Assembly (NCBI RefSeq): GCF_048569485.1
Contig: NC_134353.1
Location: 73,310,908 to 73,374,907 of the forward strand
Length of the DNA: 64,000 nt
From: Anomaloglossus baeobatrachus
Lineage: Eukaryota > Chordata > Amphibia > Anura > Aromobatidae
Direction: 5' to 3'
Position numbers and translations under genes: made by a program. Shown piece by piece: positions 43,177 through 53,528 of this stretch. How positions within the stretch are numbered: position 1 is the stretch's first letter; every line of letters starts with the position of its first letter. Below the pieces are notes generated by a model that had not been told where the DNA came from, made no database searches, and worked only from the letters and a program-made list of their open reading frames with translations.

Positions 43177-45930
43177 TCAAAGTTCAGGTCCGGTAGCGTT
43201 CATCCTGTAGGGACGCTCTCTATGGGAGATGTCCTCAGCAGAAAGGGCTTTATGGCAGACATGCCAGCGATGACAGTCTTTGGTTTTAAGGTCAGTACGA
43301 CAGCATCTGGCGATATGCACTAACCTAGCGACAGTCCTGACGAGCCTCATCCAGCTGGAGAAACGTTCAAAACGTTGGCAACCGAGGTTGGAAGTTTTTT
43401 CTGCACTAGTGGCCAGGGTATTGACTTCAGCTCGGACATCTGGATCGTTGTCTGGATCTAGGATGCTGAAGGCTTCCTGGACACCTTCTTCTGACTGTCT
43501 CAGCAGGAACTCTGGACCCGTAAGCCAAGAAGAGTTAGCAAAAGAACTTATAGACATAGGTCTAGTTGCGTGATCTGCTGGATTCAGTTCAGATGGTACA
43601 TAACGCCATTGTTCTGGTTTGGAGGATCTCCTGATCCTTTCAATGCGGTTACTGACGTACACATAAAATCGTCTTGATTGATTGTAGATGTAACCTAAAA
43701 CGACCTTACTGTCAGTGTAGTATTGGACCTCATCTATTTCGACACACAGTTCTTGTCGTATGAAGTCGGCAATTTCCACTGCCAAAACGGTGCCACAGAG
43801 TTCCAGTCTGGGAATGGTATGGTCGGGCTTCGGGGCCAGCTTCGCCTTGCCAAATACAAATCCAACGTAGTTTTGTCCGTTGGGGTCTGTCACTACTTCT
43901 GTGGAGGCGTCTGAGAAGATGTGCAGTTCCTTCTTTATGCTAGAAGTGAGGCAGATTTTGAGATAACATCTTGGGATGTGGATGTTGTTCAAACCACACA
44001 ACGACTGTTTCCAAGCTTCCCATTTTTGCTGTTTGTCAGAAGGGAGTGGGGTATCCCAGTCCTTGACGGTTTCAGAGAATTGTCTCAGCAAGGATTTGCC
44101 TTGTATAGTGATAGGCGCCACAAATCCCAGTGGGTCGAACAAGCTGTTCACTATAGAGAGGACACCACGTTTTGTGAATGGCTTGTCTGAGCAACTTACT
44201 TGAAATCCGAAGGAGTCGGCTGCAAGATCCCATCTGATGCCCAGGCTCCTCTGCACGGGTGGACTGTCTAGCCCCAAGTCAATGTCCTTGAATCCAGGGG
44301 CGTGATCACCCAACTCAAAGGCTCTCATTACGGTCAGGCTATTGGAAGCAATTTTGTGTAACCTGAGTTTTGCCTGGGACAGCATGCCTTGAGTCCTTTT
44401 CAGCAAATCAATGGCTTCTTCCTCGGTGGGTAGTGATTTGAGCCCATCGTCTACATAAAAGTCTTTCTCAACAAAGCCTCTGGCATCTGTTCCATACTCG
44501 AACTCTCCCTCTAATGCGGTTCTCCGGAGACCATAGGTTGCAACTGCGGGTGAAGGGCTGTTTCCAAACACGTGGACCCTCATACGATATTCCACCATCT
44601 CTTTATTGGTGTCATTATCCTTGTACCACAGAAATCTGAGGAAGTTCCGGTGGTCCTCTCTGACTAGGAAACAGTGGAACATCTGTTCAATATCGGCAGT
44701 GATGGCGACAAGCTCTTTTCTGAACCTCAGCAATACTCCTACCAAGTTGTTTGTTAGGTTAGGACCTGTGAGGAGAACATCGTTAAGGGATACGCCTTCA
44801 TGTTTGGCGCTGGAGTCGAAGACAACCCTGATTTGATTCGGTTTTCGTGGGTGGTATACACCGAATGAAGGCAGATACCAACACTCTTCGTTCTTCTTCA
44901 AGAATGGAGCAGGTTCTGCGTGGTTGTTGCGGAATATTTTGTCCATAAAGGCAACAATATGTTCTCTCATTTCAGGTTTGCTGCTCATAGAACGCTGAAG
45001 AGAGTTAAATCTGGTCTGAGCTTGAGCTCGGTTGTTTGGGAGTCTTACCCTGGTAGATCGGAAGGGTAATGGAGAGACCCAATGGTTGGTTTTGTCTTTA
45101 GAAAACTCACAGTCCATTATTCCGATGAATTCTCTGTCCTCTACTGACAAGGCTACTTTATCGTCGTTCTTGGTTGTGTGAAAGACTGATCTTCCCAAGT
45201 TGTCGATATGCAGAGAAGAAGTGATGTCAGGTAGCTGTATTGTGTCTGGAGACTTCTCTTTCACTCCATAGTGATGAGGACATGGCTTTAAGCAGGTTGT
45301 GCGCCCATCTCCATGCACATAAGTCTTGAAGGAATCAATTTCTGATCGATCAACGCACACATTTCCTATGACTACCCATCCCAAGTCCAGTCTCTGGGCG
45401 TATGGTGCATAGTCAGGCCCATTACACTGCTGTCGCACCTTGTGTACCCTTAGATTGTCTCTGCCGAGCAGGAGTAGAATCTCTGCGTTATTGTCCAGAG
45501 GTGGGATAACGCTAGCGAGGTGTCTTAGGTGTGGTTGATGAAATGCAGCTTCTGGGGTAGGAATTTCATTCCTGTGGCTGGGTATTTGGTCACATTCAAC
45601 GAGCGTTGGTAGAGGTATTTCAGTCTTCCCATTGATAGGAGAAGAAATGAATCCCTGGGCTCTTCTGCCGCTAGTCTCTATGCGACCCGAGCAGGTGTTC
45701 AAGGTGTAGGGTTCTGATGGTCCATTAATTCCGAAGGCTTCAAAGAATTTGGTTCCTGCTAGGGACCGGTTGCTTTGGTCGTCTATGATGGCATACACCT
45801 TTATTGCCTTTTCTGGATGTCCCTCGGGATAAACCTTGATGAGGCATATTCGGGCACAACATTTCTGTGTTTGGCCCTCTCCACATACCTCTGAGCATGA
45901 GCAGGAGACGGCTGTGGTGGTGTCAGTCTG
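43177..45930 (-). CDS. BEL/Pao polyprotein part: protease, RT, RNase H
   Basis: An open frame of about 917 residues on the minus strand. Near residue 57 the aspartic protease motif IIDDQSN appears. A Pao-type region follows (CPHHYGVKEKSP, MDCEFSKDKTNHWVSPLPFR). Then comes reverse transcriptase, with ITADIEQMFHCFLV near 420 and FYVDDGLKSLP near 500 holding the catalytic aspartates. RNase H begins near 675 (HIFSDASTE) and runs through YYTDSKVVLGYI. These blocks and their order identify the BEL/Pao family. The upstream end coincides with the Gypsy insertion at 45930. It is part of a fossil element. Confidence 0.9.
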   Translation of the reverse strand, partial: QTDTTTAVSCSCSEVCGEGQTQKCCARICLIKVYPEGHPEKAIKVYAIIDDQSNRSLAGTKFFEAFGINGPSEPYTLNTCSGRIETSGRRAQGFISSPINGKTEIPLPTLVECDQIPSHRNEIPTPEAAFHQPHLRHLASVIPPLDNNAEILLLLGRDNLRVHKVRQQCNGPDYAPYAQRLDLGWVVIGNVCVDRSEIDSFKTYVHGDGRTTCLKPCPHHYGVKEKSPDTIQLPDITSSLHIDNLGRSVFHTTKNDDKVALSVEDREFIGIMDCEFSKDKTNHWVSPLPFRSTRVRLPNNRAQAQTRFNSLQRSMSSKPEMREHIVAFMDKIFRNNHAEPAPFLKKNEECWYLPSFGVYHPRKPNQIRVVFDSSAKHEGVSLNDVLLTGPNLTNNLVGVLLRFRKELVAITADIEQMFHCFLVREDHRNFLRFLWYKDNDTNKEMVEYRMRVHVFGNSPSPAVATYGLRRTALEGEFEYGTDARGFVEKDFYVDDGLKSLPTEEEAIDLLKRTQGMLSQAKLRLHKIASNSLTVMRAFELGDHAPGFKDIDLGLDSPPVQRSLGIRWDLAADSFGFQVSCSDKPFTKRGVLSIVNSLFDPLGFVAPITIQGKSLLRQFSETVKDWDTPLPSDKQQKWEAWKQSLCGLNNIHIPRCYLKICLTSSIKKELHIFSDASTEVVTDPNGQNYVGFVFGKAKLAPKPDHTIPRLELCGTVLAVEIADFIRQELCVEIDEVQYYTDSKVVLGYIYNQSRRFYVYVSNRIERIRRSSKPEQWRYVPSELNPADHATRPMSISSFANSSWLTGPEFLLRQSEEGVQEAFSILDPDNDPDVRAEVNTLATSAEKTSNLGCQRFERFSSWMRLVRTVARLVHIARCCRTDLKTKDCHRWHVCHKALSAEDISHRERPYRMNATGPEL

Positions 45931-47033
45931 TGTTACGGTTGCTGCGAGCACTGGAGACTAAGTCCAGATTTCTTGCTACTGCACATGTGCGAGCGCTGGA
46001 GACTAAGTCCAGATTTCTTGCTACTGCACATGTGCGAGCGCTGGAGACTAAGTCCAGATTTCTTGCTACTGCACATGTGCGAGCGCTGGAGACTAAGTCC
46101 AATCTTGGAGCCATTGCACATGTGCGGGTGACATCATCGCTGACACGAGGTCACATGTCTCTGACACCTTCTATGCCGATTGGTCGCTGGTCATGTGCTT
46201 GTGACGTCTTGCTCGGTGATAGGCCAGCATGACGTCACTCCTGTCGTTCTGGCAGCGGATTGGCTCTGGTGTCCTCCATCTTGGATGAGGCACAGAGTCT
46301 ATATAAGACCCTGACACACGCCGCATGGTGCTCAGTCCTCTTGGTTCATGCATATGAGTAGACGCTCTGTGCGCGTTCCTCTAGGCATTCCTCTGTCTAT
46401 GCTAGGTGAGCGCTACCGGCAGGGTAGCGTTCTTATACCTTACAGCTTCGGCTGCTGTCCGTATCCTTACCTCTTAGGGGAGCGGACATAGGCAGGTGCC
46501 TGAGGCACATGGTCTGGCTGGGCCTTGTGATTCTACTCGTAGGTGGACGTTGCCGCTAGGGTAACGTTCCTTATACTGCGTCTGGCAGTTGTTCGTATCC
46601 TCGCACACTAGGGGAGCGAACAGAGGTAGGAGCTTTGTGCGGCTTACGCTGCTGTTCGTCTCTTTTGCACCACTAGAAGAGCGGACCTAGGCAGGTGCCA
46701 TATCTAGTGGTTCGTGTCCTCGCACACTAGTGGAGCGAACGCAGGTAGGAGCTTTGTGCGGCTTACGCTGCTGTTCGTCTCTTTTGCACCACTAGAAGAG
46801 CGGACCTAGGTAGGTGCCATTTCGCACACATTGCCTTTGTCTCTGTGATTATTAACAGAGATCATTCCACACACCCTCCAAGTAAGGGAGGAATTGCTTT
46901 ACTTACTTATTATATCCTTCTGTGAGTTAACAGAGGTATTGCACTCTGCCATAGTCTGCAGCAAAGTCTTTGCACGGTGGACCCTGACTGTCTGATACTC
47001 CTTTCAGTTATTATCAGACAGCCCCCCGTAACA
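45931..47033 (+). repeat. Gypsy 5' LTR with internal tandem repeats
   Basis: TGTTACGG...CCCCGTAACA, 1103 bp. It contains four 45-bp units (about 45945-46125, GGAGACTAAGTCC in each) upstream of the TATA box, and a 119-bp unit repeated downstream (46592 and 46711). The second LTR is at 51128-52230. Confidence 0.92.
46300..46307 (+). promoter_or_regulatory. TATA box of the Gypsy LTR
   Basis: TATATAAG within AGAGTCTATATAAGACCC, downstream of the 45-bp repeats and a CCATCTTGGATG block. It is the likely core promoter of the element. The same box occurs at 51497 in the 3' LTR. Confidence 0.65.
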
Positions 47034-47061
47034 TTAGGACTGAGCCAAGGGTCTGGCAGTT

Positions 47062-47886
47062 ATGGCAGAATATCAGCAGTTACACCGTTACATACAAGTA
47101 CTTGAGTCACGGCTCAAGAGTATAGAGGATAAACCTCAGACCATGGTGACATCTGCACATGATCCTCGACTTGCTCTGCCAAACAGATATTCTGGCGATG
47201 CCAGATCATGTCGTGGTTTCATTAGTCAGTGTCAGATACACCTAGAGGTCAACTCTTCTCGCTTCTCTACGGAGAGGTCCAGAGTAGGCTTTATCATCTC
47301 CTTACTTCAGGACAAAGCCTTAGAATGGGCGACTCCCCTATGGGAGCGCTCTGATGTGGTTACTCTGAGACATCAAGACTTTCTTGATGCTCTTAAGGCG
47401 GTATTCATGGGTCCGCAGGTTACCCATGATGCGGCCCTGAGACTGTTAGATCTATCTCAGGGTTCGTTATCCACTAGTTCTTATGCCATTGCTTTTAGAA
47501 CTCTGGTGGCAGAACTAGATTGGCCAGAGAAGGTGTTGATTCCTATCTTCTGGAGAGGGTTGGCAGGCTATGTCAAGGATGCCCTTGCTACTCGTGAGGT
47601 CCCTGCTTCTCTGGAGGACTTGATCACAGTAGCAACGAGGATCGATGTACGCCATAAGGAACGTAGACTCGAGGTCTCTTCCTCACGCCCTAAGCATCGG
47701 GCTATTCCAGTTGTTGAGGGTCCACTACCATCTTCCTCAGCATCTGAAACATCTCCCACTCCTATGGAGTTAGGTCATACGTCCTCCAGACTACGCAAGT
47801 CTGGTCCTCCTATATGTTACGTATGTCGTCAAGCTGGGCACTATGCCAACAAGTGTCCTAGTCGTCAGGGAAACTCCCTGGCCTAG
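47062..47886 (+). CDS. gag: Gypsy Gag
   Basis: 274 residues beginning shortly after the 5' LTR. It opens with a helical stretch (MAEYQQLHRYIQVLESRLKS), then a capsid-like core (PNRYSGDARSCRGFISQCQI, WATPLWERSD, FWRGLAGYVKDALATRE) of the type shared with retrotransposon-derived Gag proteins. It ends with the zinc knuckle CYVCRQAGHYANKCPSR (C-x2-C-x4-H-x4-C) near residue 251. It forms the particle and binds RNA. The frame differs from pol, as is usual for this family. Confidence 0.9.
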   Translation: MAEYQQLHRYIQVLESRLKSIEDKPQTMVTSAHDPRLALPNRYSGDARSCRGFISQCQIHLEVNSSRFSTERSRVGFIISLLQDKALEWATPLWERSDVVTLRHQDFLDALKAVFMGPQVTHDAALRLLDLSQGSLSTSSYAIAFRTLVAELDWPEKVLIPIFWRGLAGYVKDALATREVPASLEDLITVATRIDVRHKERRLEVSSSRPKHRAIPVVEGPLPSSSASETSPTPMELGHTSSRLRKSGPPICYVCRQAGHYANKCPSRQGNSLA

Positions 47887-47981
47887 TAACCATTAGAGGG
47901 GGGTTACTAGAGACGTCTTCTGCACCCTCTAAGTGTTGTATCCCAGGTCAGCTCTCGTTATCTGAGAATACATGGCCTATT

Positions 47982-50900
47982 ATGGCTTTTGTGGATTCCG
48001 GAGCTGACGGGATTTTTGTGTCCTCAGGATTTGTAAAGGGACACAATATTCCCTCTATCATGTTAGAGGCGCCTATTCCTGTCCGTGTTGTTAATGGAAC
48101 TATGTTGTCTGACTCCATTACATTGAGGACAGTTCCCTTGCGCCTTTCCCTGTCTCAGGGTCACATAGAGGAGATTTCTTTTCTTGTTTTGCCTGAGGGT
48201 ATAGACGACGTCCTTCTGGGTCTTCCATGGCTTCGGACTCATGCTCCTCACATTGACTGGGAGTCTGACAGCATTATTAGTTGGGGTTCGAAATGTCAGT
48301 CCCGATGTCTTCCCTTACCACCTAAGGTCGTTGCGGTTGCATCAACTGATCTCTCTCCCATACCTACACCCTATTTGGATTTCGCTGACGTGTTCTCCAA
48401 ACAGGGTGCTGAGGTTCTTCCACCCCATAGGCCGTATGACTGTGCCATAGACCTTATCCCAGGTTCGGTTCCACCTAAAGGCAGGGTTTACCCCCTGTCG
48501 ATACCTGAGTCGGAGGCCATGTCGACCTATATAAGAGAGAGCTTAGAGAAGGGGTTCATTCGTAAGTCTGTCTCTCCCGCGGGAGCTGGGTTTTTCTTTG
48601 TTCGGAAGAAAGAGGGTGATTTGCGTCCCTGCATAGATTACAGGGGTCTCAACGCAATCACAATAAAGAACAAATACCCATTACCTTTAATTTCGGAGCT
48701 CTTTGACAGACTGAGAGGAGCTCAAGTTTTTACGAAGTTGGATCTGCGGGGTGCGTATAACTTGGTACGAATTCGAAAGGGTGACGAATGGAAGACCGCT
48801 TTTAACACCCGAGACGGTCACTATGAATACCTCGTCATGCCTTTTGGGTTATGTAATGCACCCGCAGTATTTCAGGACTTCGTAAACGATGTGTTCAGGG
48901 ATTTACTGTTATCCTCAGTAGTGGTGTATCTGGACGACATCCTGATTTTTTCTCCTGATCTGGAGACTCATCGTCAGGATGTCGTTCGTGTCCTTTCCCG
49001 TTTAAGGGAGCACTCATTGTTTGCTAAACTCGAGAAATGTGTATTCGAGCAGTCCTCATTGCCTTTTTTGGGTTACATTATCTCACAAGAGGGTCTGGCT
49101 ATGGATCCTGCGAAGCTCTCTGCTGTCCTGCAATGGTCCGAACCTCATTCCTTGAAGGCGGTGCAACGCTTCTTAGGATTCATAAATTATTACAGGCAGT
49201 TCATACCCCATTTTTCTACTTTGGTGGCCCCTTTGGTGGCCTTGACTAAGAAAGGTGCTAATCCCAAAGCCTGGTCTACTGAGACATCTCAGGCTTTTGA
49301 GGCAGTAAAAAGACACTTTTCAACTGCTCCCGTTCTTCAAAGACCCGATGAGAGTAAGCCCTTCCTCTTAGAGGTTGATGCCTCTTCAGTGGGTGCTGGT
49401 GCGGTCTTGTATCAAAAGAACGGTGCAGGTAGAAAAAGGCCGTGTTTCTTCTTTGCTAAAACCTTTTCACCGGCAGAGAGAAACTATACCATTGGGGATA
49501 GGGAACTGCTCGCCTTGAGATTAGCCTTGGAGGAGTGGCGTCACTTGCTGGAAGGAGCGAAACATCCTTTCCAGGTCTATACAGACCATAAGAATCTGAC
49601 GTACTTACAAACCGCTCAGCGTCTGAATCCTCGCCAAGCCCGCTGGTCCTTGTTTTTCTCCCGCTTTCACTTCTCCATCAACTATCTGTCTGGGAGTAAG
49701 AATAACAAGGCAGACGTCCTGTCTCGCTCTATGCTTTCTACCCAGGAAGAGATTGACGAACCTCGTCTTATCCTTCCCTCCAGGGTTTTTCATACGCTCT
49801 CCCCTGTGACGTTAGACCAAATCCCACCGGGCAAGACCTTTGTTCCGCCTGATCGACAGAATGATATACTGTCATGGGCCCACACCTCAAAGGTGGGTGG
49901 GCATTTTGGTATTAGGCGGACACGAGAGTTACTGGAGAGGTGGTATTGGTGGCCACACTTAGCCAGCCACGTCAAGAGATATGTCAGTTCCTGCTACTCG
50001 TGTGCTCGCAACCGTCCATTACGGCAGAGACCGGCTGGGCTCTTGCATCCTTTACCAGTGCCAGATAGACCATGGGAGGTGGTAGGCATGGACTTTGTGG
50101 GTGATCTTCCATGTTCACAGGGACATAGATTTGTGTGGGTCATTACGGACCATTTCTCCCGGATGGTTCATCTCGTACCGTTATCGAGAATCCCATCTTC
50201 CAGGGTACTAGCCAAACTATTCCTCAAGCATGTCTTTAGGCTTCACGGGATGCCAGATCGTATCATTTGTGATAGAGGCCCGCAATTTACTTCCCGTTTC
50301 TGGCGAGATCTTTGTAGCCTTCTGCAAATTGAGTTGAATCTCTCTTCGGCATACCATCCGGAGACTAATGGTTTGGTTGAACGTACCAATCAATCTATGA
50401 TTATATACCTTCGACACTTTGTTGCTGAGAACCACGATAACTGGTCCTCCCTCCTACCCTGGGCAGAATTTGCCCTTAACAATTCGCTGGCTGAGGCCAC
50501 TGGGCAGACACCGTTCGTACTCAATAATGGGCAACACCCTAGGGTACCAGTACCGTTTCCCGCTGCTGCACCTCCTCCTCTTGTGGCCGACTGGGCAACT
50601 AATGCCAGAGAGGTTTGGGATCGGACTCAAGAGTCGATCCAAGCAGCTAAGGACCGTATGAAGACGGTGTCCGATCGGTTTCGTCGCCCGGCTCCTGTCT
50701 TTTCTCCAGGGGACTTTGTGTGGCTCTCTGCAAAACACGTGAGACTTAGAGTGAGCTCTGTCAAATTTGCTCCTCGCTTCCTGGGTCCTTATGAGGTTCT
50801 TCGACAGGTAAATCCTGTAGTCTATCAATTGAAGTTACCTGTCCATCTTAGGATTCATGACAAATTCCATGTCTCACTGCTAAAGCCGGCTATTTTACCT

Positions 50901-51116
50901 CACGCTCGTGAAGTGCACTCTCCTGCCTCTGATTCCTCTCGCTCTAGCTATGAGGTACGAGCCATAGTTGGTTCTAAGATGGTTAGAGGGCGCAGGTTCT
51001 TCTTGATAGATTGGGAGGGCTATGGTCCGGAACATCGCTCTTGGGAGCCTGAGGAGGCTGTCCATGCTCCCGACTTAGTTGCCGATTACCTGCGTCGCCG
51101 GGAGGGGGGCCCTTGA
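47982..51116 (+). CDS. pol: Gypsy Pol with chromodomain
   Basis: 1044 residues in the family's usual order. The protease motif VDSGADG is at the start. Reverse transcriptase has LRPCIDYRGLN near 210 and the catalytic YLDD near 316. RNase H begins near 465 (VDASSVGAGAVLY). Integrase has the HHCC zinc finger (GGHFGIRRTRELL...CYSCARNRP) and catalytic D, D and E near 702, 763 and 793 (MDFVGDLP, CDRGPQFTS, ETNGLVERTNQ). A chromodomain follows from about 989 (YEVRAIVGSKMVRGRRFFLI DWEGYG). In chromoviruses this module steers integration to marked chromatin. The true N-terminal end probably lies upstream of the first ATG, given the frameshift fusion to Gag. Confidence 0.93.
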   Translation: MAFVDSGADGIFVSSGFVKGHNIPSIMLEAPIPVRVVNGTMLSDSITLRTVPLRLSLSQGHIEEISFLVLPEGIDDVLLGLPWLRTHAPHIDWESDSIISWGSKCQSRCLPLPPKVVAVASTDLSPIPTPYLDFADVFSKQGAEVLPPHRPYDCAIDLIPGSVPPKGRVYPLSIPESEAMSTYIRESLEKGFIRKSVSPAGAGFFFVRKKEGDLRPCIDYRGLNAITIKNKYPLPLISELFDRLRGAQVFTKLDLRGAYNLVRIRKGDEWKTAFNTRDGHYEYLVMPFGLCNAPAVFQDFVNDVFRDLLLSSVVVYLDDILIFSPDLETHRQDVVRVLSRLREHSLFAKLEKCVFEQSSLPFLGYIISQEGLAMDPAKLSAVLQWSEPHSLKAVQRFLGFINYYRQFIPHFSTLVAPLVALTKKGANPKAWSTETSQAFEAVKRHFSTAPVLQRPDESKPFLLEVDASSVGAGAVLYQKNGAGRKRPCFFFAKTFSPAERNYTIGDRELLALRLALEEWRHLLEGAKHPFQVYTDHKNLTYLQTAQRLNPRQARWSLFFSRFHFSINYLSGSKNNKADVLSRSMLSTQEEIDEPRLILPSRVFHTLSPVTLDQIPPGKTFVPPDRQNDILSWAHTSKVGGHFGIRRTRELLERWYWWPHLASHVKRYVSSCYSCARNRPLRQRPAGLLHPLPVPDRPWEVVGMDFVGDLPCSQGHRFVWVITDHFSRMVHLVPLSRIPSSRVLAKLFLKHVFRLHGMPDRIICDRGPQFTSRFWRDLCSLLQIELNLSSAYHPETNGLVERTNQSMIIYLRHFVAENHDNWSSLLPWAEFALNNSLAEATGQTPFVLNNGQHPRVPVPFPAAAPPPLVADWATNAREVWDRTQESIQAAKDRMKTVSDRFRRPAPVFSPGDFVWLSAKHVRLRVSSVKFAPRFLGPYEVLRQVNPVVYQLKLPVHLRIHDKFHVSLLKPAILPHAREVHSPASDSSRSSYEVRAIVGSKMVRGRRFFLIDWEGYGPEHRSWEPEEAVHAPDLVADYLRRREGGP

Positions 51117-51127
51117 GGGGGAGGTAC

Positions 51128-52230
51128 TGTTACGGTTGCTGCGAGCACTGGAGACTAAGTCCAGATTTCTTGCTACTGCACATGTGCGAGCGCTGGAGAC
51201 TAAGTCCAGATTTCTTGCTACTGCACATGTGCGAGCGCTGGAGACTAAGTCCAGATTTCTTGCTACTGCACATGTGCGAGCGCTGGAGACTAAGTCCAAT
51301 CTTGGAGCCATTGCACATGTGCGGGTGACATCATCGCTGACACGAGGTCACATGTCTCTGACACCTTCTATGCCGATTGGTCGCTGGTCATGTGCTTGTG
51401 ACGTCTTGCTCGGTGATAGGCCAGCATGACGTCACTCCTGTCGTTCTGGCAGCGGATTGGCTCTGGTGTCCTCCATCTTGGATGAGGCACAGAGTCTATA
51501 TAAGACCCTGACACACGCCGCATGGTGCTCAGTCCTCTTGGTTCATGCATATGAGTAGACGCTCTGTGCGCGTTCCTCTAGGCATTCCTCTGTCTATGCT
51601 AGGTGAGCGCTACCGGCAGGGTAGCGTTCTTATACCTTACAGCTTCGGCTGCTGTCCGTATCCTTACCTCTTAGGGGAGCGGACATAGGCAGGTGCCTGA
51701 GGCACATGGTCTGGCTGGGCCTTGTGATTCTACTCGTAGGTGGACGTTGCCGCTAGGGTAACGTTCCTTATACTGCGTCTGGCAGTTGTTCGTATCCTCG
51801 CACACTAGGGGAGCGAACAGAGGTAGAAGCTTTGTGCGGCTTACGCTGCTGTTCGTCTCTTTTGCACCACTAGAAGAGCGGACCTAGGCAGGTGCCATAT
51901 CTAGTGGTTCGTGTCCTCGCACACTAGTGGAGCGAACGCAGGTAGGAGCTTTGTGCGGCTTACGCTGCTGTTCGTCTCTTTTGCACCACTAGAAGAGCGG
52001 ACCTAGGTAGGTGCCATTTCGCACACATTGCCTTTGTCTCTGTGATTATTAACAGAGATCATTCCACACACCCTCCAAGTAAGGGAGGAATTGCTTTACT
52101 TACTTATTATATCCTTCTGTGAGTTAACAGAGGTATTGCACTCTGCCATAGTCTGCAGCAAAGTCTTTGCACGGTGGACCCTGACTGTCTGATACTCCTT
52201 TCAGTTATTATCAGACAGCCCCCCGTAACA
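51128..52230 (+). repeat. Gypsy 3' LTR
   Basis: The same length (1103 bp) and nearly the same sequence as 45931-47033, preceded by the purine tract and followed by GTCTG. Confidence 0.92.
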
Positions 52231-52235
52231 GTCTG

Positions 52236-53528
52236 ATTCTTGGGCTCCCCGCCATGACTTGGAGTGGGAGTGGTGGTGACTGCAGCCGGTGTGTCTCTAG
52301 CTAGCTGGGTTGGGTGCATGGCTGAAACGTGTTTTTCACTATGACACTCCTCACAGTTGACGATGGATTTACAGTCCTTGGCCATGTGCTCAAGTGATGC
52401 GCAGCATTTGAAACAGATCCCAAGCTCTGTGAGGACTTTCTTGCGCTCCTGTAGGGTTTTAGATCTAAACCCTCTGCACTTGTTCAGTGAATGCGGTTTT
52501 TTATGGATGGGACATTCTTGATTGAAAGACTTATCTTGTGATGAGATGGTGTTCTGTTTATCTGTGCGTGCTGCAGGTGATGGTAGCTCAGTCTTCCTGA
52601 CACTCACAGTGTTCTTAATGTCTCTGCGTTTGTGTATGGCACCTTCATACCTTGATGATGATGTTGCGGCTGCCGAAGTGTTGAACTCTAGGAAGTCGAG
52701 GCTGGGGTCGTTCCTCATCTGGGCCTGCTCATCGATGAACTTGCAGAACTGAATAAATGGGGGAAAGGTGACGTCATGCATTCTTTTGTACCTTGAGACT
52801 GACGTTGCCCATTTCTCCTGCAGACTGTATGGCAGCTTCACCACGATTGGGTTCACTCCATGGGCTGTATCCAGGTAGCACAGCCCAGACAGACGAGGGT
52901 CTCTTTTGGCGAGCTCCAGCTCCATGAGCAGATCACTTAGGTCTTGAAGCTTGTGGACTTCTTTAAGGTTGATCTTTGGGATGTCCTGCAGTCTCTTGAA
53001 TAGGGCTTTCTCTATTGCTTCTGCGCTGCCAAAGGTGCGTTCCAGTCTCTGCCATGCAGCAGCGAGACCTGCTTCTGCTTGTCCCACATAGACGGTTCTG
53101 AGGCTCTTGATGCGGTTTGTAGAGCCTGGGCCCAACCACTTGATCAGGAGGTCGAGCTCCTGTTCCGCAGTGAAGTTGAGATTGGCGATGGCTGCCTTGA
53201 AAGTTGCTTTCCAGGCCCTGTAGCTCTCTGCACGATCATCGAATTTCGTGAGACTAGTGTTGATTAGCTCTCTGCTCACCATGAACCTGGCAAACTCAGA
53301 CATATCTGATTTCTCACCACTTGTTGCCACGACGACTCGTGATGCCCCTGGGACGTATGGGCTGCCTGGCGTGAATGGATGAGATGTTCCCGGGTAAAAT
53401 GACGTTGCTGCAGGGTTGAGCTGTGGTTTAGCCTCTGTAGATTCTGATGACCGCTGCTTGAGCTGTGGAAGTGGGTCAGGAAACACTTGGTTGCCATCTT
53501 GCTGTGGTGGCTGTGTTTGAGAGGGCAC
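52236..53528 (-). CDS. BEL/Pao Gag-like ORF with zinc knuckle
   Basis: About 430 residues of BEL sequence on the minus strand, ending where the Gypsy inserted. The central part (FDDRAESYRAWKATFKAAIA, LLIKWLGPGS, LRTVYVGQAEAGLAAAWQRL ERTFGS) is typical of the Pao Gag region. It is followed by CFKCCASLEHMAKDC, a C-x2-C-x4-H-x4-C nucleic-acid-binding knuckle, and a second Cys/His pair (NCEECHSEKH). It would package element RNA. Fossil part. Confidence 0.85.

Larger units (their letters stand above)
45931..52230 (+). mobile_element. Gypsy chromovirus, looks whole and very young
   Basis: A 6.3-kb element with two 1103-bp LTRs that are almost identical by eye, an exact 5-bp GTCTG duplication (45926-45930 and 52231-52235), a gag ORF, a long pol ORF ending in a chromodomain, and a purine tract (GAGGGGGAGGTAC, 51115-51127). 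No break was noticed. It sits in the opposite orientation inside the BEL/Pao element. The chromodomain and overall plan place it with vertebrate chromoviruses of the Sushi type, whose gag and pol are in different frames and linked by frameshift read-through. The near identity of the LTRs implies insertion very recently in evolutionary terms. Confidence 0.92.

Noticed and set aside
45949-46128. Regular 45-bp repeats considered as a CRISPR array or a coding repeat
   Set aside because: The units are directly adjacent with no spacers, occur inside a eukaryotic LTR, and are duplicated in the second LTR at 51146-51325.
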